Shown piece by piece: positions 52,463 to 59,805 of a stretch of DNA of 64,000 bases (the first letter of the stretch is position 1; each line of letters starts with the position of its first letter). The position numbers and the translations under genes are program-made. Source of the DNA: Acidobacterium sp049965615 (lineage in GTDB: Bacteria > Acidobacteriota > Terriglobia > Terriglobales > Acidobacteriaceae). Location of the stretch: positions 1 through 64,000 of the forward strand of contig JBMFWD010000004.1 in NCBI GenBank assembly GCA_049965615.1, given 5' to 3'. The notes below the pieces were generated by a model that saw nothing but the letters and a program-made list of their open reading frames with translations, did no database searches and was not told the DNA's origin.

Positions 52463-53164
52463 ATGACCGACGCACAACCCGCACGTAAGCCCATCATCAC
52501 CATTGACGGTCCTGCCGGTGCCGGAAAAAGTACTGTTGCGCGCCACCTCGCCGCCCGCTTCGGCCTGCTCAATCTCGAGTCCGGCGCCATGTACCGCGCC
52601 TTCGCCCGCAAAGCCCTCGACGCTGGCGTTGATCCCGACAACCCAGAGTCCCTCGAAGCTCTCGCCCGCACCACCACCATCGAACTCGATCCAACTCCCT
52701 CCGGCAACCGAGTCCTGCTCGACGGCGCAGACGTCACCGCCTCCCTCCGCGATTTGGCTGTCACCCAGGCCGCCTCTCGCGTCAGCGTGCACCCCGCCAT
52801 CCGCACCTGGATGGTCGATCTCCAACGCGCCATGGGCAGCAACGGCGGCATTGTCATGGAAGGCCGCGACATCGGCACCATCGTCTTTCCCCATGCCGAA
52901 ATCAAATTCTTTCTTGACGCTTCTCCCGAAGCCCGAACCCAGCGCCGCTATCTAGAGGCGCCCTCCGCGGCAACTACACCCGAGACCATTCGCGAAGATC
53001 TCCGCAAACGCGACGAGCGCGATCGCAACCGGGCTGAATCGCCCATGCGTCCCGCTCCCGATGCCATCATGATCGACTCCACCGAACTCAACCTCGATCA
53101 GGTCCTCGCCCGTATTGAATCCATCGTTACTGAACGGTTGTCTTCACCGGCTTCTGGCTCGTAA
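52463..53164 (+). CDS. cmk: Cytidylate kinase
   Basis: The enzyme phosphorylates CMP and dCMP. The 233-residue protein has the P-loop ITIDGPAGAGKSTVARHLA (about residues 12-30), the substrate-binding LNLESGAMYRAFARKALDAG, the GRDIGTIVFPHAEIKFFLDA block and the lid region R-x-x-D-x-R-D-R-N-R. Length matches the family. An AGGAAAGGA lies upstream of the ATG. Its last 38 bp overlap, tail to tail, the 3' end of the DUF4097 gene on the other strand. Confidence 0.95.
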   Translation: MTDAQPARKPIITIDGPAGAGKSTVARHLAARFGLLNLESGAMYRAFARKALDAGVDPDNPESLEALARTTTIELDPTPSGNRVLLDGADVTASLRDLAVTQAASRVSVHPAIRTWMVDLQRAMGSNGGIVMEGRDIGTIVFPHAEIKFFLDASPEARTQRRYLEAPSAATTPETIREDLRKRDERDRNRAESPMRPAPDAIMIDSTELNLDQVLARIESIVTERLSSPASGS

Positions 53165-54632
53165 AGTGCGGCACGTCACTCTTCATCACGCCCGCCTGCG
53201 CCGCAGGCCCCTTGCTGATCTCCACACTGCCGTGCGTCGTCGTTAGCTCCACCTGCGGCCCGCCGCTGCCCACCTGCCCCTGCAGTGTCTTCGCGCCGTC
53301 CCGTGTTACAGCCGTCAGCGGAAAATCCGAACTCAGGCTCTCATCCTGACTGGTGCTCGCCGTCACCTGGAAATTCGCATTCTCAGGCACCTGCAGCCGA
53401 ATGCTTCCCGTCCGGTTTGTAATCCTGATCGCGCCCAGCGGCAACCCCATCGCAACATTCACATCACCGTCGCTGTCAGCAATCTGCACATCCCCGGCAA
53501 TCGAGCTCAAATCAATGTTCTTCGCCCGCCCGGCAATCACAATCGGCCCGCTCGCACGGTCCATCCCCAGGTCGCCGGAATCCAGCGTCATCTGCCCCAC
53601 CAGGTGTGGCACCGAAATCTGCGTCCGGCTCGAAACAAACGAAACCGCTCCGCCGATCTCCTGCAGATGAACATCCCCCGTAAACTCTCCGTGAATCGAA
53701 GTGTCGCCGCCAATCTGCGACAACGTCACGTCGCCCCCGGAACCCTCCACCAGCGCCTGCCCCTTCACGCCGTTCGCGGTAAAGTCGCCCTGCTTCATCT
53801 TCACCTGCGCGCTGCCGCCAATCTGCGCCAGCCGCACATCGCCGCGCCGCGCCGTAATATCCACGCTGCCGTTCAGGCCCTCTACCGTCACCTCCCCGCG
53901 CCCGCTCTGGATCACCGTGCCCGCTGCTTCCGGCACCTCCAGCGTCAGGTCCACGCTTGTGCCGTCTTTCGCTGGAACAACTACATTCGCTCCCGTGGCA
54001 GTCGCGCTGATCTTCGGTACCGTCGCATCAAAGTCGCGATTCGCATCATCCTGCGACCCGGTCCGCGCCACCTGATGACCACTCAAATGGATCATCCCGT
54101 CCGTCGAGGCCGTAATCGTCACATCCCCGCGCGGAACATCCACGTTCACAATCGGCGTCACGCCCTTCGGCACCTTCAGGACCTGGTCCATGTGCAACGT
54201 GTGGTCGTACTCCGGACCCATCATGTTCCAGAAGCTGCTCGAATCGTTCCCGAACCAGTTCCAGCTTCGCTGCGTCCCATGCACGCTCCAGCCAATGATC
54301 ACCAAAAAGATCACCAGCCATACCACCCCGCCTGTACCCCGCCCCGCATTCGGATTATTCCGGTCAAAGAAATACTCCAGCAGCAGCAGAACACCCAGGC
54401 CAATCAGCAGCAACGGCCACCACTGTCCGTACCAGTTCCAGAACGCACCGGCAGGAATCCTGCCCGTCTCCACCAGCAGCGCCACTACGCCCACTAAAAT
54501 CAGCGCCACAGGCCGCACAATCGACCTCCGGCTCGCGCCGCGATAATACCGCCAGTAAGCCCGCTGCGCCCTGGCGTATTCCTTGGCCTGCCGCGCCACT
54601 GAACGAGGATCATTCGGAGGAATCGTGCCCAT
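53127..54632 (-). CDS. Membrane-anchored DUF4097 beta-repeat protein
   Basis: The 501-residue protein, last gene of the sigma-factor operon, begins with a cytoplasmic basic part and a two-helix hairpin of the LiaI/LiaF (DUF5668) kind: VALILVGVVALLVETGRI and WWPLLLIGLGVLLLLEY. A third helix follows (VVWLVIFLVIIGWSVHG, about residues 102-118). The remainder is a repetitive beta-strand domain of the DUF4097 type, with many strands of the form G-D-V-T-[I/L]-S/T (VDVPRGDVTITAS ... RGDVRLAQIGGSAQVKMKQG ... GGDVTLSQIGGDTSIHG). Such domains form right-handed beta helices on the outside of the membrane. It starts 3 bp after the previous gene and overlaps cmk at its 3' end. Confidence 0.85.
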   Translation of the reverse strand: MGTIPPNDPRSVARQAKEYARAQRAYWRYYRGASRRSIVRPVALILVGVVALLVETGRIPAGAFWNWYGQWWPLLLIGLGVLLLLEYFFDRNNPNAGRGTGGVVWLVIFLVIIGWSVHGTQRSWNWFGNDSSSFWNMMGPEYDHTLHMDQVLKVPKGVTPIVNVDVPRGDVTITASTDGMIHLSGHQVARTGSQDDANRDFDATVPKISATATGANVVVPAKDGTSVDLTLEVPEAAGTVIQSGRGEVTVEGLNGSVDITARRGDVRLAQIGGSAQVKMKQGDFTANGVKGQALVEGSGGDVTLSQIGGDTSIHGEFTGDVHLQEIGGAVSFVSSRTQISVPHLVGQMTLDSGDLGMDRASGPIVIAGRAKNIDLSSIAGDVQIADSDGDVNVAMGLPLGAIRITNRTGSIRLQVPENANFQVTASTSQDESLSSDFPLTAVTRDGAKTLQGQVGSGGPQVELTTTHGSVEISKGPAAQAGVMKSDVPHFTSQKPVKTTVQ

Positions 54633-54635
54633 GGT

Positions 54636-54944
54636 TCAGAACTTCCTCTCTTCCTGCGAGTGCCCCGCAGGATCCATGTCACTCGGCCCCAATACCGGAG
54701 TCACCGGAGAAATCGGAGATACCGGCATCCCGTAACTCTCCGGATAAAAACCTCCCGGCGGAGGCGGTGGCGCCTGCGATAGCGCCACCCTCTCGGCCAG
54801 CTGCAATATCCCAATCACGATCAAAATCAGCGGCCAGCTCTTCCAGAATGACAGCACCCCGTACTGGTCCAGCAGCGCCATCACGCCAATCGTCACCAGG
54901 ATCAGTGGCCCCCGCAGTCTCCGCAGCATCAGGTACTGGTTCAT
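54636..54944 (-). CDS. Small two-TM LiaF-like (DUF5668) protein
   Basis: The 102-residue protein consists of two hydrophobic helices (PLILVTIGVMALLDQYGVL and SWPLILIVIGILQLAERV) and a Pro/Gly-rich cytoplasmic or periplasmic tail. The S-W-P-L-I-L-I-x-I-G element is shared with both neighbours in the operon. Its ATG (54944) overlaps the TGA of the upstream gene by one base (TGATG), which indicates translational coupling. In Firmicutes, LiaF-type proteins modulate cell-envelope stress signalling, but direct homology of function is not shown here. Confidence 0.8.
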   Translation of the reverse strand: MNQYLMLRRLRGPLILVTIGVMALLDQYGVLSFWKSWPLILIVIGILQLAERVALSQAPPPPPGGFYPESYGMPVSPISPVTPVLGPSDMDPAGHSQEERKF

Positions 54945-55828
54945 CAACGGCCTCCCGTCGGCTTCGGCACGCCGCGCGTCCGCTGGACGATCAGCCATAT
55001 GCCAATCCCAATCAGAATCAACGGCCAGCCGCGACCCACCCAGTTAAACTCAAAAACCCCCAGCGAGTTAAACAAAAACAGCATGCCCAGCCCAATCAGC
55101 ACAATCGCGCCAATCGGTTCACGCCGCGCCCGCCGCAAATCCGATGGCGGCAGTGGATTCCCCGCCGCGTCAACCGGCGCGTAAGGAGGATAAGCCCCGT
55201 ACGGAGGCGCGCCCGCCTGTGCCGGCTCATTCCCTGCTACAAAACCCGGCGCCGGCCCAGCCGCGGCATTCCCGCCAGCGGCCCCCGTCGGCGCACTTCC
55301 GCCCAGCGGCAGTCCCGTCACCGGATCAAACGTCGGCATATAAACCTGCGTGTACGGCTGCGAATTCGGCAAACCAACCCGGTTGCCAAGGTCATTCAGC
55401 CCAAAAGGATCCGGCAATGGCATCCCAAACCGCCGCGCTCGCGCCGTGTGATAGGCCTCAAACGCTTGGTAGATGACCCAAGCCGCGATGAAAATTCCCA
55501 GAATGCCGTAATGGTTCGTCAATCCCACCAGCACCACAAACACAAGCACATGCACAATCGCCTTCACGTACTGGCCGTTGTACATCGCGCCCACACCGGG
55601 AATCAGCCCCAGCACCGCCGCCAGCACCGGATTCGGCGCGGACGGCATCACCGGTACCGCGTTGCCCGTAACTCCGGCAACCACCGGCCCTTGACCCAGC
55701 CGCTCGGCCAGGCACTGCTCACAATACACGCTGCTGGAAACCGGCCGGACGCACTCCGGGCATAGCGCCTTGCCGCAATTCTGGCAGTAGGAAGCTACAG
55801 GTCGATCGGGATGATTCGTGCAGTTCAT
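54944..55828 (-). CDS. B-box zinc-finger protein with membrane segments
   Basis: The 294-residue protein opens with a zinc-binding B-box-like module: Cys3, His6, Cys15, Cys18, Cys23, Cys26, Cys36 and Cys39 (NCTNHPDRPVASYCQNCGKA ... CPECVRPV ... YCEQC). Next come two hydrophobic segments (LAAVLGLIPGVGAMYNGQYV and HVLVFVVLVGLTNHYGILG), then a flexible linker rich in Pro, Ala and Gly, and a C-terminal LiaF-like hairpin (IGAIVLIGLGMLFLFNSLGV and GWPLILIGIGIWLIVQ). The start codon overlaps the stop of the anti-sigma gene by four bases. It may link cytoplasmic zinc-dependent contacts to the membrane, but its function is unknown. Confidence 0.8.
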   Translation of the reverse strand: MNCTNHPDRPVASYCQNCGKALCPECVRPVSSSVYCEQCLAERLGQGPVVAGVTGNAVPVMPSAPNPVLAAVLGLIPGVGAMYNGQYVKAIVHVLVFVVLVGLTNHYGILGIFIAAWVIYQAFEAYHTARARRFGMPLPDPFGLNDLGNRVGLPNSQPYTQVYMPTFDPVTGLPLGGSAPTGAAGGNAAAGPAPGFVAGNEPAQAGAPPYGAYPPYAPVDAAGNPLPPSDLRRARREPIGAIVLIGLGMLFLFNSLGVFEFNWVGRGWPLILIGIGIWLIVQRTRGVPKPTGGR

Positions 55829-56613
55829 GCCCTGCTCCTTTCCGCCTTCTGTACTTCTCCGTTGCCTTGATCTGGCTCTTTCACAACTGCCTTCCCCTCG
55901 TCAGCCCGCGCAGTCTCCCCGCTTGGCTGTTCCACCATTCTCTTTACCGCCCGCTCAGAGCCTGTCAGCGCAGGCGGCTCTTCCAGCTTCGCTCCGCCGC
56001 CGGAAACCTTCTTCACCGCCTTCTGCGGCAATGCCCGCTTCTGGATCGCCCGAAGCTGCGAATCCATCTCGTACAGGAACCGCAGATTCTCGTACGTGTA
56101 AACCACCTTCTGCTTCGTCCCGTAAAATCCCCGAACCGCCGCGTTCTCCAGCGAAGACACCGACAGATCCTGCAGCTTCACGTTCCCCGGCCGAAATCCA
56201 ATCAGGTTCAGCGTCAGCGTAATCGAGAAGAACGCCATCGCCAGCGTCATCAGCAGCCGCGTCTCCTGGAAGCTTCTCCGCATCGAAAGCGGCCACACTG
56301 CCGGACCAGCCGCCGCCGGAACCGCACCCGCAAGCACGCCAACTCCGCCCGGCCCCGTCGTCTTGTCCAGAATCTTCCCCACCAGCGCCGGCGGTACATG
56401 AGGCTCCTCATGCAGAAACTGCATCCACTCCCGGCCCTGCGGGGCATGCGACAGCAGTTCGCTGCACGACGGGCAGCTATGCCCATGCGCCTCAAACGCC
56501 GTTATCGCCGCCTCGGGAAGCTCGCCGTCCAGACTTTCGGCCAGCCACGCCTCCCACTCCTCGCAGCGAATTCCGTCCACCGGCTTGTTCTCAAATGGAT
56601 GCTGGTTCGCCAT
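55825..56613 (-). CDS. Zinc-binding anti-sigma factor (ZAS type)
   Basis: The 262-residue protein has an N-terminal anti-sigma domain with Cys17 and the His43-x3-Cys47-x2-Cys50 zinc motif (HGHSCPSC), typical of ZAS/zf-HC2 anti-sigma factors. These hold an ECF sigma inactive until a signal alters them. A Pro/Gly linker leads to one membrane helix (LLMTLAMAFFSITLTLNLIG, about residues 140-159) and a periplasmic region of about 100 residues that could be the sensor. It lies 2 bp after the sigma gene and overlaps the next gene by four bases, so all are co-translated. Confidence 0.88.
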   Translation of the reverse strand: MANQHPFENKPVDGIRCEEWEAWLAESLDGELPEAAITAFEAHGHSCPSCSELLSHAPQGREWMQFLHEEPHVPPALVGKILDKTTGPGGVGVLAGAVPAAAGPAVWPLSMRRSFQETRLLMTLAMAFFSITLTLNLIGFRPGNVKLQDLSVSSLENAAVRGFYGTKQKVVYTYENLRFLYEMDSQLRAIQKRALPQKAVKKVSGGGAKLEEPPALTGSERAVKRMVEQPSGETARADEGKAVVKEPDQGNGEVQKAERSRA

Positions 56614-56615
56614 CG

Positions 56616-57356
56616 CTATACCACCTGTCCCTGATTACGCTGCAACAGCCTCGCCAGTTCCGCGCGACCGCGGCTGATCCGGCTTTTCACAGTTCCCTCG
56701 GGGACGCGAAGGACCTGTGCAATCTCTTTGTAATCCATATCATGCAAATCGCGAAGGATAACCGCCTCACGCAACTCCGGGGAAATCTTCACCAGCGCCG
56801 CCTGCACCATCCCTTGCAGCTCTTTTTGCACCGCGAAATCGTGCTGGTCCGGACCCCTCTGCGCCAGCCGCTCCGTCAGCGGCTGCTCATCGCTCTCATT
56901 CCAGCCATCGTCCATCGACGAGGTCACGCGCTGCTGCTTCGAACGCCGGAAGTGATCCACCAGCAGGTTCCGCGTCAGCGTCGTCAGCCACGTCTCAAAG
57001 CTGCCCCGCGCCGTGTCAAACGAACTCAGATTCCCATAGACCTTCAGAAACACATCCTGCGTCAGGTCCTCGGCCTCGCTCGTCGACCCCGTAAACCGGT
57101 AGCACAGCGCATACACCCGCCGGTGATGCACCTTTACCAGCTCCGTCCACGCCCCGGAATCCCCGTCCATGCAACGCTGCACCACCAGGTGCATGGTGCT
57201 CTCCATCGACTTCGGATCGGATGCAGGGTGCAGCATCGCTTCGGCCGTTCGTTCCGTCTGCCCGGTCTTCCCACCCAGGCGGCTATGAGACTGCGCCCGC
57301 CTCTCGCCCTCAGGCCAGAAGCTCATGTTCCGCAAATCCCAGGTCAACGTGCTCAT
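56616..57356 (-). CDS. RNA polymerase ECF sigma factor
   Basis: The start at 57356 is preferred because AGAGG lies four bases upstream; the protein then has 246 residues. Region 2 reads LVKVHHRRVYALCYRFTGST ... AEDLTQDVFLKVYGNL ... GSFETWLTTLTRNLLVDHFR, and region 4 reads ISPELREAVILRDLHDMDYK followed by EIAQVLRVPEGTVKSRISRG. The approximately 60 residues before region 2 are not conserved, so a start at 57206 is possible. It directs polymerase to an unknown regulon and is encoded first in a five-gene operon with its probable anti-sigma factor. Confidence 0.93.
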   Translation of the reverse strand: MSTLTWDLRNMSFWPEGERRAQSHSRLGGKTGQTERTAEAMLHPASDPKSMESTMHLVVQRCMDGDSGAWTELVKVHHRRVYALCYRFTGSTSEAEDLTQDVFLKVYGNLSSFDTARGSFETWLTTLTRNLLVDHFRRSKQQRVTSSMDDGWNESDEQPLTERLAQRGPDQHDFAVQKELQGMVQAALVKISPELREAVILRDLHDMDYKEIAQVLRVPEGTVKSRISRGRAELARLLQRNQGQVV

Positions 57357-57475
57357 GCAGCCTCTTACGCAGATGGCTGCCCGTTCGTTCCACAAATCTT
57401 CCCGATTTCAGACTTTCGAGGACATCAAAAATCCGCACTCTTCCACCTTCACCCCGCTCTTCGCGCTCAGGAAAC

Positions 57476-57513
57476 GAAAAACGCTTTACCCTTCGGCAAA
57501 GCGCTTTTTTTAA
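57476..57513 (-). terminator. Intrinsic terminator of glgC
   Basis: AAAAACGCTTT and AAAGCGCTTTTTT pair around a short central loop, with A- and T-runs on both sides, 20 bp after the glgC stop on the minus strand. It probably works in both directions. Confidence 0.8.
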
Positions 57514-57532
57514 GTACCAGACGGCCTACGCT

Positions 57533-58789
57533 TCAGTTCTGGTCCGGCAGATAATCCCGTGAGACTGGGTTCTCATACAGCGAATAATCCCGCGTCACCA
57601 CCGTCAAGCCGCTCGGCGTCACAAAGTAGTTCTTCCGGTCCTCTTCCTGGTCGTAGCCAATCACCGTTCCCTCCGGCAAATGCACGTCCCGATCGATAAT
57701 CGCGTTCCGGATCCGGCAATGCCGCCCGATATTCACGTGCGTGAACACAATGCTGCTCTCCAGCTCCGAATACGAGTTCACACGCACATCCTGCGACAAC
57801 ACGCTGTTGCGAACATGCGCGCCGGAAACAATGCAGCCGGCAGAGACTATCGAATTCACCGCGCTGCCCGTACGCCCCGGCTCCCCAAATACGAACTTCG
57901 CCGGCGGATACTGCCGCACCCGTGTCCGGATCGGCCAGCCCTTGTCATACAGGTTGAAAATCGGAGAGATCGACGCGACATCCATATTCGCCTCGTAATA
58001 GGCGTCCAGCGTCCCCACATCCTTCCAGTACAGCGCCTCCTGCTTGTTTTCATCCACAAAGTTGTAGGCGTAAATCTTGTACTTGTCCAGAATGTCCGGC
58101 AGGATGTTGTGCCCAAAATCATGCTTCGAATTCGGATTCTCCGCATCCCGCATCAGCGCCGGCAGCAGCACATCCGTATTGAACAGGTAAATGCCCATCG
58201 AAGCGTCCACCATCTCCGGATTCCATGGCGACCGCAGATCCGTCGTCTTCGGCTTCTCCACAAATCCGCGCACCTCACCGCTGCGGGCTACGTCCACCAC
58301 CCCAAACCGCGAAACTTCATCCGGAGGAATCTGCAGCGTCGCCAGCGTAACATCTGCGCCCGAGGCGTTATGCTGCTCCAGCATCTTTCCGTAGTCCATC
58401 TTGTAAATGTGATCGCCGGACAAAATCAGCACATGCTTCGGCTGCTCCGAACCAATCGAATAAATATTCTGGTAAACCGCATCCGCGGTACCCATGTACC
58501 AGTTCGCGCTCACACGCTGCATTGGCGGCAGAATCTCAATAAACTCGCCCAGCTCCTGCGCCACCACGCCCGACCACCCCTCGCGAATATGCCGGTTCAG
58601 CGACAACGCCTTGTACTGCGTCAGGATGTACACCCGGTGCAATCCGCTATTGATGCAATTGGAAAGAGTAATGTCAATAATCCGGTACTGCCCGCCAAAT
58701 GGAACTGCTGGCTTGGCCCTGTCTCGCGTCAGCGGGAACAGCCGTTCCCCGGCTCCTCCCGCCAACAGCACCCCTAGCGTATCTTTCAT
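57533..58789 (-). CDS. glgC: Glucose-1-phosphate adenylyltransferase
   Basis: The enzyme forms ADP-glucose, the first committed step of glycogen synthesis. The 418-residue protein has LLAGGAGERLFPLTRDRAKP (about residues 8-27), FGGQYRIIDITLSNCINSG, LSGDHIYKMDYGKML, GFVEKPK and a C-terminal left-handed beta helix (R-N-S-V-L-S-Q-D-V-R-V-N-S). All match bacterial GlgC. It is separated from the downstream sigma operon by its terminator. The GH57 protein at 40563 might act in the same alpha-glucan metabolism. Confidence 0.96.
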   Translation of the reverse strand: MKDTLGVLLAGGAGERLFPLTRDRAKPAVPFGGQYRIIDITLSNCINSGLHRVYILTQYKALSLNRHIREGWSGVVAQELGEFIEILPPMQRVSANWYMGTADAVYQNIYSIGSEQPKHVLILSGDHIYKMDYGKMLEQHNASGADVTLATLQIPPDEVSRFGVVDVARSGEVRGFVEKPKTTDLRSPWNPEMVDASMGIYLFNTDVLLPALMRDAENPNSKHDFGHNILPDILDKYKIYAYNFVDENKQEALYWKDVGTLDAYYEANMDVASISPIFNLYDKGWPIRTRVRQYPPAKFVFGEPGRTGSAVNSIVSAGCIVSGAHVRNSVLSQDVRVNSYSELESSIVFTHVNIGRHCRIRNAIIDRDVHLPEGTVIGYDQEEDRKNYFVTPSGLTVVTRDYSLYENPVSRDYLPDQN

Positions 58790-58922
58790 GTCCGGCCCTC
58801 CCCCTCTCGGTTACAAACTGGCTTCAAAATTGCACCGGCAAGACCAGGTTGACTCTCACCATGCGCCTCAATCCTGATCGCGCCGAATCTTAACACAGCA
58901 GCCTCAACACGCGATGCAGGCG

Positions 58923-59252
58923 TTACCCTTCCGGTTCCTCACCCTCCACCGCAATCCGCAGCGAACGCAGAAAATGCACGTCCTGCGCAGTAAACGCACC
59001 GCTGCCTTCCCCATCGGCCTCTTCGCCCGGCTTGCCTTCGTTGCTCTCCACCGCGTTCAGCCCGATCGTCGCCTCCAGCATCAGCAGCACGTCGTACCCG
59101 TGGTGTCGAATCTCCTGCACCACCCCCGCAATCTGCTCCGACTCTGAAACAGTGTCGTGAATCGCTTCCCCAAGCCGTTGAACGAGCTGTCGTAGTGTCT
59201 GATTCAAATCCAACCTCGATTCTCCTATCCCGGCCGCAACAATACGCGCCAC
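58923..59252 (-). CDS. Small conserved acidic hypothetical protein
   Basis: The 109-residue helical, acidic protein starts with GTG at 59252 and has AGAGG four bases upstream. It contains LDLNQTLRQLVQRLGEAIHD and ESEQIAGVVQEIRHHGYDVL, followed by a Gly/Glu-rich linker and FTAQDVHFLRSLRIA. No membrane segment, cysteine motif or known family is recognised. It is unlikely to be a shadow frame because composition and codon use fit a gene and the upstream gene has no overlapping frame. Confidence 0.65.
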   Translation of the reverse strand: MARIVAAGIGESRLDLNQTLRQLVQRLGEAIHDTVSESEQIAGVVQEIRHHGYDVLLMLEATIGLNAVESNEGKPGEEADGEGSGAFTAQDVHFLRSLRIAVEGEEPEG

Positions 59253-59333
59253 TCGCCTCTACCTTAACTCCATCGCACAACCCGCGCCACGCGCAACCGC
59301 CAGCCGATTCCCAAAATGCTCTAAACTTTTCCT

Positions 59334-59744
59334 ATGCAGGCTACCAAGGTTGGCAGAACCGTCGGCGTAGGCACCCGCCTTCTCGCACGTTTCGTTCGCC
59401 AGAAAGCCCAGCAGGGCGCCCAGCACGTCGAAAAACAGGCTCCCGTCTACAAAGAGCGCGGACGACGTCTCGGCGACGGCTCGCGCCGCTTAGGCCATTC
59501 CATCTGGAGACCCTTCGCCCACGCCTCCCGCATGCTCTGGCTCGAAATCACCGGCCTCTTCTTTGCCCTTTTCACCGTCTTCTTCGCCAGCAACCTATGG
59601 AAACTCCGCGCAAGCTGGCAATCCGGCCCAGCGCATCCCCGCTTCCTCCTCTACGCCGCCATCACCGCCGCTTTCGCATACTTCACCGTCAGCTCCTTCC
59701 TCCGAGCCAGCCGCCACAACCGCGCCCACCGAAAAAACCAATAA
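59334..59744 (+). CDS. Small two-TM hypothetical protein
   Basis: The 136-residue protein has a basic, amphipathic N-terminal half (ARFVRQKAQQGAQHVEKQAP and KERGRRLGDGSRRLGHSIWR). Two membrane helices follow (LEITGLFFALFTVFFASNLW, about residues 69-88, and FLLYAAITAAFAYFTVSSFL, about 102-121), with a basic C-terminus. No family is recognised. It ends 61 bp before the mutase gene and may be co-transcribed with it. Confidence 0.75.
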   Translation: MQATKVGRTVGVGTRLLARFVRQKAQQGAQHVEKQAPVYKERGRRLGDGSRRLGHSIWRPFAHASRMLWLEITGLFFALFTVFFASNLWKLRASWQSGPAHPRFLLYAAITAAFAYFTVSSFLRASRHNRAHRKNQ

Positions 59745-59805
59745 AGGCCCTCCACTGCAGACCTCGCAACCAGACCCACCTACCCTCTATACTTTCCAGT
59801 TCCCC

